51,554 bases of DNA, taken from Bacillus coahuilensis m4-4. Lineage in GTDB: Bacteria; Bacillota; Bacilli; Bacillales; Bacillaceae_K. The stretch lies in the NCBI RefSeq assembly GCF_000171615.1, contig NZ_ABFU01000048.3, positions 4,433 to 55,986 on the forward strand, read 5' to 3'. Below are positions 1-8,696 of the stretch, piece by piece. How positions within the stretch are numbered: the stretch's first letter is position 1; each line of letters starts with the position of its first letter. Position numbers and translations under genes: made by a program. Under the pieces are notes generated by a model. The model was not told the origin of the DNA. It did no database searches and was given only the letters and a program-made list of their open reading frames with translations.

Positions 1-257
1 TTCTCAGGAAACCTTTTTCCACAAAGACAAGTATAACGGCGCTTCCTATAAAAAATGAGAGTATTACGCTCAAACATCTTCAAGTGCTTTATTTTTTGAA
101 TTCTATAATCATGAACCTTCATGGTGTGTTTACCACAATTTGGACACGTATGCTTGCTTACTGGCATTTCAACGTATAGGCAAAGGGTACCCTCAATTAC
201 TTCAGTTTTATTGATTATCACTTCTTCAAATCCAGGTAAAACTATGTTAGAATTCAT
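1..257 (-). CDS. ISL3-family transposase, N-terminal part (runs off the window)
   Basis: The frame opens with ATG at 257 and stays open to position 1, so only about 85 N-terminal residues are present. It shows a short leading segment (MNSNIVLPGFEEV), then a zinc-finger-like CPNC pair, then HDYRIQKIKHLKMFER and a second cysteine pair (CLCG) after a basic YRKRRY stretch. This cysteine-rich head with the HDYR..KHLK..ER signature is typical of ISL3-type transposases, which bind the inverted repeats through it; the DDE catalytic core would lie off the left edge. The gene reads in the same direction as minD. In B. subtilis minD is followed by spoIVFA, so the element probably inserted in that interval. 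The family call is from memory of the signature. Confidence 0.8.
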   Translation of the reverse strand, partial: MNSNIVLPGFEEVIINKTEVIEGTLCLYVEMPVSKHTCPNCGKHTMKVHDYRIQKIKHLKMFERNTLIFYRKRRYTCLCGKRFPE

Positions 258-376
258 ATGCACGTGTCCCCACTCTCTACTTGTTTCTCGACAATTCAAG
301 TATATAAGAATGGGTGATATCGTGCTTTTTTTATTTCTTCAAATTGTGTGGAAACCCCAACATATATTATAGAACC
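1..376 (-). mobile_element. End of an ISL3-type insertion sequence
   Basis: About 120 nt separate the transposase start (257) from the minD terminator. The segment around 340-373, read on the minus strand, begins GGTTCTATAATATATG and continues TTGGGGTTTCCACACA; this resembles an ISL3-type terminal inverted repeat. The exact outer boundary (about 373-376) is inferred, because the opposite end and the 8-bp target duplication lie outside the window. No other gene is visible in 258-390. Confidence 0.65.
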
Positions 377-390
377 AGAAAATATAAAAT

Positions 391-430
391 GCCCGATAAG
401 AAAGCAAGTGAACTTGCTTTCTTATCGGGC
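391..430 (-). terminator. Rho-independent terminator after minD
   Basis: A perfect 18-bp inverted repeat (391-408 against 413-430) with a 4-nt loop lies 10 nt beyond the minD stop. A U-rich tail follows on the minus strand (ATTTTATATTTT). It closes the mreBCD-minCD transcription unit. Confidence 0.85.
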
Positions 431-440
431 ATGAAAAGAA

Positions 441-1244
441 TTACGCTTTAACCCCAAAAAATTTCTTTAATTTGACCATAACTCCATTCTTATCTTCGTG
501 AAGAGTTTGAAGTGGAACAGATTCTCCGAGGATTCTTCTAGCAATGTTCCGGTAAGCAATAGATGATTTATTGTTAGCATCTAGTGCTACGGGTTCACCC
601 TTATTAGATGAAGTAATGACAAAATCATCGTCTGCTACAATTCCAATAAGGTCAATGGAAAGATGCGTGGTGATTTCATCCACATCAAGCATTTCACCGC
701 TTTTCACCATATGGGTTCTAATTCGGTTAATAATTAAACTTGGAGGATCAATATTTTCTTGTTCTAATAAGCCGATGACACGGTCTGCATCACGAACAGC
801 AGAGATTTCTGGTGTTGTCACTACAATTGCGCGATCTGCACCGGCAACAGCATTTTTGTAGCCTTGTTCTATTCCAGCAGGACAATCAATGACTATGTAA
901 TCAAATTCTTGTTTTAGTTCATCTATCAATTTCTTCATTTGCTGTGGATTTACAGATGTTTTATCACTAGTTTGAGCAGCTGGTAATAAAAATAATTTAT
1001 CATCAAACCTTTTATCTTTGACTAGAGCTTGATGAGTTTTACATCTTCCTTCTACAACGTCCACTAAATCATAGATGATTCTATTTTCTAGCCCCATGAC
1101 AACGTCTAAGTTCCTAAGACCAATATCTGTATCTACTAAACAAACTTTCTTTCCAAGAATGGCAAGAGATGTTCCTACATTCGCCGATGTAGTTGTTTTT
1201 CCAACGCCGCCTTTTCCAGACGTAATGACAATCGCTTCTCCCAT
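441..1244 (-). CDS. minD: Septum site-determining protein MinD (ParA-type ATPase)
   Basis: MinD is the membrane-associated ATPase that recruits MinC to block FtsZ assembly away from midcell. The protein opens MGEAIVITSGKGGVGKTT, containing the deviant Walker A motif, and has the switch region DCPAGIEQGY. It ends in an amphipathic helix (GVMVKLKKFFGVKA), the membrane-targeting sequence. The corrected length of about 267 residues matches B. subtilis MinD. The start is chosen at ATG 1244 by homology; an adjacent ATG (1247) and TTG (1250) are also in frame behind the G-rich ribosome-binding site. The gene overlaps the minC stop, so the two are translationally coupled at the end of the mre-min operon. 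Confidence 0.95.
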   Translation of the reverse strand: MGEAIVITSGKGGVGKTTTSANVGTSLAILGKKVCLVDTDIGLRNLDVVMGLENRIIYDLVDVVEGRCKTHQALVKDKRFDDKLFLLPAAQTSDKTSVNPQQMKKLIDELKQEFDYIVIDCPAGIEQGYKNAVAGADRAIVVTTPEISAVRDADRVIGLLEQENIDPPSLIINRIRTHMVKSGEMLDVDEITTHLSIDLIGIVADDDFVITSSNKGEPVALDANNKSSIAYRNIARRILGESVPLQTLHEDKNGVMVKLKKFFGVKA

Positions 1245-1246
1245 CA

Positions 1247-1922
1247 TCAATACCCCCCTACTAAACTAGTAATTTGTGGTCTAAGCTGTTTTAACACTTG
1301 TAAGCGGTCTATAACGATTTGATTTTCTTCGTTAACATACGCACACTCCATTTCCTGAGTTAGAGCTTCCTTCATTTGTGCACGGTTAACATGGGTGGCA
1401 ATTCTCAGCTGATTTGGAACCATTTTGGAAGCAACAATGACAGCCGAATTGCTTCCAGCATAACCTGCATGTGCGATCCCTTTTAATGCTCCCATTATGT
1501 AAATGTTTCCTCCCGCAAGTACTGTTCCTCCTGGATTTACGTCACCTATTAACAATAAATCACCAGGAACCTCTAATACTTGTCCTGAACGAATAACTCC
1601 AACTTTCGAAGAAATATGGTTTTCTTCTTTTAATTTTATTTGCTTCTTCATTGGTCATTACATTTGAAGTAATTTCGTCTACTACTAAATTTCGTTTATG
1701 TCGAACGATAGTTCGAATGTCTTCTTTTTGATTTTCTGTAAGGTATCGATTCCCTGTTTGTATTTTAACACTCAACAAAGGAGTCTCTGTTTCTAACTTC
1801 GAGTGAGAGGCTAGTTTCTGATCTAACTCTTGCACTAATTCATCCATGGAACAGGTATCACTCAAGTGTAAAATTAATCCGTCTTTTGTTCCTTTTATCA
1901 TTACATGTGGTTTCTTTTTCAT
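1247..1922 (-). CDS. minC: Septum site-determining protein MinC (with an apparent frameshift)
   Basis: MinC is the FtsZ-polymerisation inhibitor activated by MinD. The N-terminal domain runs from ATG 1922 (MKKKPHVMIKGTKDG). The C-terminal right-handed beta-helix domain (GVIRSGQVLEVPGDLLLIGD, then GGNIYIMGALKGIAHAG) lies in another frame. The frames join at a TTTT run at 1628-1631; removing one base gives continuous ..NEEANKIKEENHISSKVG.. and a protein of about 224 residues, the normal MinC length. The frameshift is therefore probably a sequencing error. The stop overlaps the minD start. Confidence 0.9.
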
Positions 1923-1998
1923 CGCTTGTCTTTCACCTCAGTCATCAACTAATTCGACAAACCCCTTACAATACCCTTTATTTTTTTCAAAAATACCG

Positions 1999-2518
1999 TT
2001 AAATGTCCAAGATTCTTTTTCTAATCCATAGGAGAAATTGCTTAAATGGATAGGAAAATAGAAGAAGAATGATTGCATTTAACACAATGGTTGGAACGAG
2101 CCTTTCGAGTAAGAACTCTTGAAACGTAACAGAAGTATTTTGGATCATTAAATGAAAAGCATATAGAATAAATTCGCCAATCATTAAACCTAGAAGGGAT
2201 AAAAAAGATGTAAATACGACATTCGTATCAAACCCCCTAGATGCTTTTGAGAACAAATAAAAGCAATCCAGGCAACAAATACAAATACACTCCAAAAATC
2301 GTTGTATGATAAACATCATAAAAAAACCCCGAAAAATGACTGCATAAATGAAGCTTGCTTTTTTATCATAATACACATTCACAAAAAACAAGGAGAGTAA
2401 TAAAAATCTAGGAACAATGGTCATATCTGGAAAATATACGAGTGAAAAGAATTGAACAAAAACACTTTCAAAATAAAACAAGAAGCAGGATAACACCAGG
2501 AAGAAGGAAGCGAATCAT
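1999..2518 (-). CDS. mreD: Rod-shape-determining protein MreD (several apparent frameshifts)
   Basis: MreD is a polytopic membrane protein of the elongasome. Its start codon overlaps the mreC stop (TAATG at 2516-2520) and the protein begins MIRFLLPGVILLLVLF. Continuing it needs an extra base in the A4 run at 2470-2473. A second shift near 2324-2336 is needed to give GFFYDVYHTTIFGVYLYL, which resembles the B. subtilis MreD segment. A third near 2242-2262 returns to the frame ending LLLFSYPFKQFLLWIRK. Three indels in about 520 nt make the exact protein uncertain, but context (mreC-mreD-minC) and hydrophobicity support the call. Confidence 0.8.
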
Positions 2519-3417
2519 TATTCTTCCTCCTCTTCTGACTTATCCTCAGTTTTTTGTTCGTGTTCAAAAATATCCGCATTGGTGATAAGCTCGCGGTCCA
2601 CAACTAAGACATGCTCTAAGTCATAGAAGTTTCCAGCAGGCTCAACAAAAGCTGTTTTAGTTAAGCCAAATTCATCAATGATGACTTCAGTGACCGTTCC
2701 GACAAGTAGATTTTTGGGAAATACTCCACCTAACCCTGATGTGACTACTTTGTCGCCTTCTTTTATCTCCTTATCAAAAGGAATTTTCTTGACAAGTAAT
2801 TTATTTTTCTCTTGATCAAATCCTTCAATAAGACCAAATACAACTTCTTCACTTCTTACTTCTACAGATATTCTGTTAGTAGTGTTTGTTGACGTAATCA
2901 ATTCAACAGTAGAAGAGAATTGGTTGGTCGTCTTGATCTTCCCCACCAATCCTTTTGATGAAATGACGGCCATATCCTTTTCAACATTTTGAGCTTCGCC
3001 TGCACTTATGGATAAAAGTTCATTCCATTGGTCAGGGTTCCTAGAGTAGACCGTTGCATTAATGGGGTTAAAGCTGCGTATATTCTCTGTTATATTCAGT
3101 AGTCTTCTTAACTCTTGATTATCACTATCTAAGTCTTTCACTTGAGTTTCAAGTACGGCTAATTCTTCTAACTGTGCTTTTAGCTTTTGATTTTCGTAGT
3201 ATGTATTTTGAAGATCACTCACATCTTCAAAAAAGCCCGCCACATAAGAAGCGGGCGTTGCAACTAGAGATTGACCGAAACCAACAATATCTTTCACAAA
3301 CTTCTCTGTCCACGGTAGTTCATCTCGGTCGCGAATGGAAAACCCAATCAATGCCACGAGCACTATTATGCTAATTAGAAGAACGATTAAACGTTTATTC
3401 AGGAAAAATTGTGGCAT
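2518..3417 (-). CDS. mreC: Rod-shape-determining protein MreC
   Basis: MreC is a bitopic elongasome scaffold on the outer face of the membrane. The 299-residue protein has a short N-terminal cytoplasmic tail and one membrane helix (LIVLLISIIVLVALIGF). A coiled coil follows (about residues 60-105), then the beta-barrel MreC domain with motifs such as VVTSGLGGVFPKNLLVG. It ends in an acidic tail (DKSEEEEE). It sits between mreB and mreD, 24 nt downstream of mreB. Confidence 0.95.
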   Translation of the reverse strand: MPQFFLNKRLIVLLISIIVLVALIGFSIRDRDELPWTEKFVKDIVGFGQSLVATPASYVAGFFEDVSDLQNTYYENQKLKAQLEELAVLETQVKDLDSDNQELRRLLNITENIRSFNPINATVYSRNPDQWNELLSISAGEAQNVEKDMAVISSKGLVGKIKTTNQFSSTVELITSTNTTNRISVEVRSEEVVFGLIEGFDQEKNKLLVKKIPFDKEIKEGDKVVTSGLGGVFPKNLLVGTVTEVIIDEFGLTKTAFVEPAGNFYDLEHVLVVDRELITNADIFEHEQKTEDKSEEEEE

Positions 3418-3441
3418 GATATTACACCTCAGTTTTCATAA

Positions 3442-4461
3442 TTAGCGGTCTTCTGATTTATCTTTAATAACGTCCCAGTTATCTAATGCTTTACCCGTTC
3501 CAATTGCTACACAATCCAAAGGATCCTCCGCAATCATAACAGGCATATTGGTTTCTTGACTAATAATTTTGTCTAGGTTACGAAGAAGGGCTCCTCCTCC
3601 AGTTAAGACAATTCCTCTATCCATTATATCAGCCGCTAACTCTGGCGGTGTTTTTTCAAGCGTATTTTTCACAGCTTCTACAATGGCATAGACTGTATCA
3701 TGTAATGCATGAGCAATTTCCTCTGCTGAAATCTCCATCGTTTTTGGTAGACCTGTTAATAAGTCACGACCACGAATTTGGAAGTTTTCAATGCCTTCTG
3801 GATCGCCCGCTGAACCGATTTCTACTTTGATTGCTTCAGCAGTACGTTCCCCTATCATTAGGTTGTACGTTTTACGTATGTAATTCGTGATGGCATCGTC
3901 CATTTCATCACCCGCTACACGAATAGACTGGGCTTCAACAATTCCACCAAGAGAGATAATGGCTACTTCTGTCGTTCCGCCGCCGATATCGACCACCATA
4001 CTTCCCGTTGGTTCCCAAACAGGCAGGTTTGCACCAATGGCTGCAGCAAATGGCTCTTCAATTGTTTGAGCATCCTTAGCTCCCGCTTGTTTTGTCGCAT
4101 CCTTAACGGCACGTTTTTCTACCGGCGTAATACCGGTTGGAACACAAACTAAAACATTTGGCTTCCCTGAAAATAATCCTTTATTTTTTAACGCCTGTTT
4201 AATGTAGTATTTCATCATAGCAGCCGTTGTATCATAGTCTGCAATAACTCCATCTTTCATAGGTCTTTTAGCAATAACATTTCCCGGCGTACGACCAATC
4301 ATATTTTTCGCATCGTTTCCTACAGCTAAAATCGTTTTTGATTCGTTTTCAATTGCCACAACGGATGGCTCACGGACGACAATCCCTTTTCCTTTTACAT
4401 AAACAAGGGTATTAGCCGTTCCTAAATCTATACCTAAATCACGATTACCAATTCCAAACAT
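3442..4461 (-). CDS. mreB: Rod-shape-determining protein MreB (bacterial actin)
   Basis: MreB forms ATP-dependent membrane filaments that guide lateral cell-wall synthesis. The 339-residue protein starts [20 protein letters not shown], containing the phosphate-1 motif. It also has the phosphate-2 motif [13 protein letters not shown] and the adenosine motif [15 protein letters not shown]. Length and sequence match Bacillus MreB closely. It is the first gene of the mreBCD-minCD run and lies 126 nt downstream of the radC 3' exon. Confidence 0.97.
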   Translation of the reverse strand: MFGIGNRDLGIDLGTANTLVYVKGKGIVVREPSVVAIENESKTILAVGNDAKNMIGRTPGNVIAKRPMKDGVIADYDTTAAMMKYYIKQALKNKGLFSGKPNVLVCVPTGITPVEKRAVKDATKQAGAKDAQTIEEPFAAAIGANLPVWEPTGSMVVDIGGGTTEVAIISLGGIVEAQSIRVAGDEMDDAITNYIRKTYNLMIGERTAEAIKVEIGSAGDPEGIENFQIRGRDLLTGLPKTMEISAEEIAHALHDTVYAIVEAVKNTLEKTPPELAADIMDRGIVLTGGGALLRNLDKIISQETNMPVMIAEDPLDCVAIGTGKALDNWDVIKDKSEDR

Positions 4462-4510
4462 AAGTTGTATCTCCCTTTCTAAACGGATTATCCGATAGAT
4501 GTCAAATAGT

Positions 4511-4516
4511 ATTATA
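4511..4516 (-). promoter_or_regulatory. Possible -10 element upstream of mreB
   Basis: The minus strand shows a perfect TATAAT about 50 nt before the mreB start. No convincing -35 box lies 16-18 nt upstream (nearest is TTATTC), so this is a tentative sigma-A promoter between radC and mreB. Confidence 0.35.
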
Positions 4517-4587
4517 CAGTTTTAATTCAACTATTGAATAAAAATCATAAGCTCTATTATATCCCAAGCCTATAAAAATTCATAGTA

Positions 4588-4728
4588 TCATATGTAGCCT
4601 TTTTCTTTAAGGCTAACATACTTTTTCTCTCCAATAATGAGGTGGTCTAACACTTCTATGCCAATTATCTTACCACATTCTACTAATCTTTTCGTTACTT
4701 CTATATCCTCTCTGCTTGGAGTTGGATC
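4588..4728 (-). CDS. radC: radC 3' exon (C-terminal part of RadC, JAMM motif)
   Basis: These 47 codons (minus strand) encode [15 protein letters not shown].., then [20 protein letters not shown] and a TGA stop. This is the canonical C-terminus of RadC. The first residues complete the JAMM metal-binding motif HxHPSGDPxPSxxD begun by the 5' exon. The segment has no start codon or ribosome-binding site of its own. Joined at 6371/4728 the two exons keep frame exactly (546 + 141 nt) and give a 228-residue RadC, close to the B. subtilis length. Confidence 0.9.
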   Translation of the reverse strand, partial: DPTPSREDIEVTKRLVECGKIIGIEVLDHLIIGEKKYVSLKEKGYI

Positions 4729-4768
4729 GTTGGGTAGAAAAGCTAGGAATATCCTCTTTCCTCCCACA

Positions 4769-4802
4769 GAACCGTACGTACACCTTTCAGTGTATACGGC
4801 TC
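4769..4802 (-). ncRNA. Group II intron domain V (catalytic hairpin)
   Basis: The 34-nt minus-strand sequence begins GAGCCGTATACAC, has a GAAA tetraloop and ends GTGTACGTACGGTTC. This is the conserved domain V architecture with an AGC-like catalytic triad near the 5' end and a two-nucleotide bulge in the 3' strand. It is followed by a domain VI-like stem and the intron end at 4729. All visible pairs are intact. Confidence 0.9.
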
Positions 4803-4849
4803 GCCGGCTGTTACTTCTATTTTAATGATAAATGAACAAGCAAAGATAG

Positions 4850-5924
4850 TTACAATTTCATTAAATTTGTCACAGTGCAGTAGTCTTTCCTTTTCTCTAT
4901 CACTTTCCTTACCGTACTCTTACGTTTCCCCGCGATGGTTTTTAAGAAGCTCCCTTTAGCTAGATGCATGACTTTTTTCAAGATACGTTTATTAGACGCA
5001 ACCTTGTAAAGTTCCACATTTCAGTCCATTCTCTTTGGTAAACTCTCCTGATTTCTTCTTCCGTCTTATACATTAAATAGGGCGATGCTTACTTCGAAAA
5101 GGTTGAAGCGTACCATATTTCTTGGAGAATTGGATTAGTTCTAATTTGGGAATCGTAATCTGTATGAGATGGTGGGAGCGACTAATTTCTTCATTAGCTT
5201 TCCTCACGGCCGTAATTCTATGTTGTAAAAAATCCACTCTCTTCTTTTTTCGATGACTAGAAAACTGAATAGGTAAAGATAAAAAGGGATTTTCTTGAAA
5301 GGCCTTTTCTTTTCCATGAAACCCAATTAGTACATCCACGTCATATCTAACGTAATAAGCATGTATCCCTATTCTCTCGAATTGGATACGCATTTCTTTG
5401 TCAAGCTGAAGAAGTGCTAGTCGTTCACAAAGCGACAAAAATTTCTTCACCTCTTTGGATGCAGAGGATTGACGTGTCCATTTTAACAACCTCATGACCA
5501 ATTGATTGAATTTAGAATCTTGTATAGTTGCCTGCAGAAAGCTGTCGACTTTGTGTTGAAGAACTTTAGGAGTGAGGGAGGAGATGGTACCTGTTAAAAA
5601 GTGTGTTACCTCCTTCCAATTTTTGATACCTTGCAAAACATATATGTGGGAGGTTTCATGGGGAATAAAGATTTGGGATAAGGTATACGTTACTACGGAA
5701 TAGAGATAAGTATCTTCTAATTTTTTAGCGGTGTAAAGCCTGCCTTTCTTGCTTAGGCAATGGAGCCAACTACTTTCAATCTCTTCTTCTTTTCTAGCAG
5801 AGAATAGGGTTGACCACAGCTTCCTGTGAAAAATGAGACGATAACAATCTGTTAATGGTTTGTTCATTTTATAGCGATTGTGTAAAACGTCTAGTTGCAG
5901 AAATGGATTTCTTGCCATATTCAT
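4850..5924 (-). CDS. Intron-encoded maturase-like protein with a degenerate reverse-transcriptase domain
   Basis: ATG 5924 follows AAAGGAG, and the frame stays open for 283 codons to 5073. The N-terminus (MARNPFLQLDVL.., YRLIFHRKLWSTLFSA) resembles RT-0 of group II intron proteins. The segment AYYVRYDVDVLIGFHGKEKA aligns with the YADD motif, but both aspartates of ADD are not preserved in register (YDVD). The RT-3 aspartate segment reads HFLTGTIS instead of the usual FxxGDI. The PQGG block is missing. Restoring one base at 5075-5077 and one at 4988-4990 extends the protein through EEEIRRVYQREWTEMWNFTR and SFLKTIAGKRKSTVRKVIEK to a stop at 4850. That stretch resembles domain X and gives about 358 residues. 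It could act in splicing only, or be a decaying pseudogene. Confidence 0.7.
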
Positions 5925-6135
5925 GACTCCTTTCTATTAGACGTTGACTTTAGCCTATCTCCCTTCCCCGTGCTAAACTCATTACAAGCAAACGATTGAG
6001 TACTACGAAGATTCCGTTACCATATGAAGAAGACTTCTTCACTTAGGCAATCCCTAAATTATTTAACATGTAGATACGCAATGGGTAGGTAGCCCGTTCG
6101 GTGTTTCACAATTGTGGAGGAAAATAGCCCTTACG

Positions 6136-6164
6136 ATAATATGATTCTGGTGCCATCATATTAT
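6136..6164 (-). other. EBS1 stem-loop of the radC intron
   Basis: A perfect 10-bp stem (ATAATATGAT/ATCATATTAT) presents the 9-nt loop GGCACCAGA on the minus strand. ACCAGA in the loop is exactly complementary to TCTGGT, the six exon bases before the 5' splice site (6371-6376). This is the expected exon-binding site 1 of intron domain I and supports correct boundary placement. Confidence 0.8.
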
Positions 6165-6370
6165 GCTATTTTTACCCTGTAGCAGGATAGCGCACCCTAC
6201 GCCCTTTCACCTAGGCTTCAGGCAGTATAGCTTTTACCATGCATTGCTTGGTCAACTTGTCATGCTATTGTCCCATTTTGAGTTTCCTCTTCAGGTTAGA
6301 CAACGACCATAGAACGTGTAAGGTATTCTAGATTAAAAAATCACTACATTGTTAAACCGTATAGGCGCAC

Positions 6371-6916
6371 ACCAGATGGATGATTATGAATGCAGATAAT
6401 AGAGGCAGCAGACCGTCTAAATGCTTCTTTATACACCTCTCTAGGGTGAACGATGCTAGCATTTAAACTACCGATAAAGATTGTTTGTTTGTGGATGACC
6501 TGATTTTTGGTGTTTAAATAGAGGCAAACAAAGTGTTCTTGCGATAGGAATCTCATTTCATGCATCACATAATTGGCTCCGTCTTCAGGTGAACGAATCA
6601 CATATCGATCCTCATACGTTAAATCATGAATTCTTTTTCCTAGTTCAACCGCAGCCATTAATTGAACAGCCTTGGCCGGACCTATCCCTTTCATACTGGT
6701 CAATTCTTCAAGTGAGGCATCCTTTAATAAGCGCAGCCCATCAAACGTGTGTAAAAGGGAATTGGCTAAATGAATGACCGATTCATCTCTTGAGCCAGAA
6801 CGTAGAAGAATGGCTAGTAATTCATGGTTCGACACACTTTGAGGACCAGCTGAAAGCATTCGTTCGCGGGGACGATCGTGGAGAGGGACATCTTTAATCA
6901 TTAATGGCGAATTCAT
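6371..6916 (-). CDS. radC: radC 5' exon (N-terminal part of RadC)
   Basis: RadC is a conserved JAMM/MPN-fold protein once linked to DNA repair; its function remains unclear. The exon starts at ATG 6916 behind AAGGAGG and encodes MNSPLMIKDVPLHDRPRERM. The helix-hairpin-helix region (LTSMKGIGPAKAVQLMAAVE) follows, then the MPN core to CIHNHPSG. Without splicing, translation would run a few codons into the intron and stop (..VRLYGLTM), losing the third JAMM ligand region. The neighbours maf upstream and mreB downstream match the B. subtilis order. Confidence 0.93.
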
Positions 6917-6949
6917 TTTTTTCCTCCTTAAGGTTCACACATATCTACC

Positions 6950-7519
6950 TTAATAGGATACAACCTTACGATAAACCGAAGCAAGTGGTAATCCAACCAC
7001 ATTGAAATAGTCTCCGACAATACCTTTTACCAATATTGACCCTAACCCTTGGATACCATAAGCTCCTGCTTTATCCCAAGGTTCACCGCTTTCAATATAC
7101 TGTGTGATGTCCATGTCTGTTAATGGATAAAACGTAACATCTGTTTGTTCATAAAAACGTTCTTCTTTTCCTGGAGAGAGAATGGACACACCCGTTAACA
7201 CTTGATGAGTTCGACCAGACAGGGAAGATAACATACGCACCGCTTCTGCATGATCCTTCGGCTTCCCTAAGATCTCTCCATCAAGGGTTACGACAGTATC
7301 CGCTCCAATAACAATAGCTTCTGGATGCAGCTGAAAAACAGCCTTTGCCTTCTCGTACGATAATTGCAGCACCGTTTCACTTGCAGTCCAGCTCTTGTCG
7401 ATCTTTTCATCAACATCACTAGTCTTGACGTCAAATAATAGTCCTACTTGTTCTAATAGCATTTTTCTTCTTGGTGAACTTGACGCTAAAATGAGATAGT
7501 CTTTCACATATAACAACAC
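6950..7519 (-). CDS. maf: Maf-type nucleoside triphosphate pyrophosphatase
   Basis: Maf proteins hydrolyse non-canonical or excess nucleoside triphosphates and affect septation. The 189-residue protein shows LILASSSPRRKMLLEQVGL near the N-terminus (phosphate-binding SxSPRR). It also has IVIGADTVVTLDGEILGKPK and DKAGAYGIQGLG, all family signatures. The longest frame begins at GTG 7519. A GTG at 7507 (MKDYLILASSS..) has better spacing to AAGGTG and may be the true start. It lies between spoIIB and radC as in B. subtilis. Confidence 0.95.
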   Translation of the reverse strand: MLLYVKDYLILASSSPRRKMLLEQVGLLFDVKTSDVDEKIDKSWTASETVLQLSYEKAKAVFQLHPEAIVIGADTVVTLDGEILGKPKDHAEAVRMLSSLSGRTHQVLTGVSILSPGKEERFYEQTDVTFYPLTDMDITQYIESGEPWDKAGAYGIQGLGSILVKGIVGDYFNVVGLPLASVYRKVVSY

Positions 7520-7648
7520 CTTATCCGAATTAGTGGGAGATACACTCTTATCCTACCAAAATTTGTGAAAAGACTCAATCTTAGGAGACTTCAATTCATA
7601 AAAATGTTACCAAAGCATGCCCTGACAATTTATTTCCCAGAAAATGAT

Positions 7649-8597
7649 TTAGTTTACTAATAAGTACTCTTTTAATACCGTAAGCATTTTTTGTTGGACG
7701 TCTGATTCATTTCCTTCTCCGCTCACATACGTTTCAAGAGATTGATAGGCCTCTGAGACAGCTGCTTGCAGTTTTTTTACGTTTTCATTCGCTGTAGCTG
7801 CACCTGAAATACTCGCAATCTGATCTTTGAATACTGTCACCTCTGCTTTTCCAGTAGATTGAAACGAAGAGTAGGTTTTTACCATCTCAGGAAATACAGT
7901 AGCTACTTTTCCTACTGTTTGAGCATCCCCTTCAGAAAGGGTAATGTCTTTGGCTGGAATGCCAATAGATTTATCAAACACATCTACACCCAATTCTTTG
8001 TAGCTTGTTTCAAGCTTATCAGCGCTTTCTTTTGTACTTGCGAGACCAGTCCAAATATAATACTCATTGTTTATGGTCAGCACTTCACTAGGAATATTTT
8101 TATCTTTAAAAGATGCTAACTGGGTTGTAGCCGAATCTTGTTGAGAGAAATAACCACCTTGGACGACATGTAGATTAAATCCAGGTAGAGTGGAAGGGGT
8201 TAACACTTCTGTTGCTCCCTCATTGGCTTCTTTACTAGTGTTTGTAACATCAACTAATGCGCTAGTCGGTTCATTTTTATCTTGCTTAATCATTTGGAGT
8301 ATAATTACACCCAGTAACACACCAATTAATACAGCCGTTAACATAGGTCCTACTAATTTCCATATACGAAAACCAGATGGTTGCTTTACTGTCGAACGGT
8401 GAAGTCTAGGATTTTTCCGTTTTACTATTTTTTTGAGGAAAATAATATATTTTATGCTCATTCGTCGTCTCTTTTTGTGTTTCCTCAGAAGCAGCGACTT
8501 CATCAGATCCAGCCTTCCAATCATGTACAGGAGGTCCTTCTGTAAATGTTTTCGTCTCACCGTTAATCTTCACTTTGATTTCTTTCTCACTTTTCAT
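7649..8597 (-). CDS. spoIIB: SpoIIB-like SPOR-domain sporulation protein (with an apparent frameshift)
   Basis: SpoIIB is a septal peptidoglycan-binding protein that speeds engulfment. The N-terminal cytoplasmic part (MKSEKEIKVKINGETKTFTE) starts at ATG 8597. One membrane helix (LVGPMLTAVLIGVLLGVIIL) and a C-terminal SPOR-type domain (FNLHVVQGGYFSQQDSATTQ.., YYIWTGLASTKESADKL) lie in another frame. The T7 run at 8428-8434 joins them if one base is removed, giving about 315 residues. Position between the pilus/comC interval and maf matches B. subtilis spoIIB. The frameshift is probably a sequencing error. Confidence 0.85.
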
Positions 8598-8642
8598 TTC
8601 ACCCTTCCTCCCTGTCCATTTTGTCCTATCCTAGCATAGAGA

Positions 8643-8677
8643 GAAAAAAAAAGAACAAGACTTTTGTCGTCTTGTTC
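8643..8677 (-). terminator. Terminator of the type IV pilus operon
   Basis: On the minus strand, GAACAAGAC (8677-8669) pairs with GTCTTGTTC (8661-8653) around a 7-nt loop, followed by nine T residues. It lies about 20 nt after the last pilus gene stop and separates that operon from spoIIB. Confidence 0.88.
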
Positions 8678-8696
8678 GTGAATGTTTCGTCAAGTT

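Larger units (their letters stand above)
4729..6370 (-). mobile_element. Group II intron inserted in radC
   Basis: The 1642-nt element starts GTGCGCC, the usual bacterial group II 5' end, immediately after radC codon GGT. It ends ..TACCCAAC immediately before radC codon GAT, and precise removal restores the JAMM motif. A domain V hairpin lies at 4769-4802. The 3'-terminal stretch fits domain VI, with a candidate branch adenosine 7 nt from the 3' splice site. An EBS1 loop at 6146-6151 pairs with the last six exon bases (TCTGGT). An encoded maturase-like protein occupies 4850-5924. The stretch 5925-6370 holds ribozyme domains and no other gene. The element is shorter than usual full-length group II introns because its protein is reduced. 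Confidence 0.92.

Noticed and set aside
121..372. Plus-strand open frame of 83 codons at the left edge
   Set aside because: It lies antisense to the ISL3 transposase head and its terminal repeat, and lacks a ribosome-binding site.
4637..4825. Plus-strand open frame across the radC 3' exon and intron end
   Set aside because: It is antisense to radC and to intron domains V and VI, which explain the sequence.
5073..5924. Free-standing unknown gene between radC and mreB
   Set aside because: Its RT-0 and YxDD-like landmarks and its place inside intron boundaries identify it as the intron-encoded protein.
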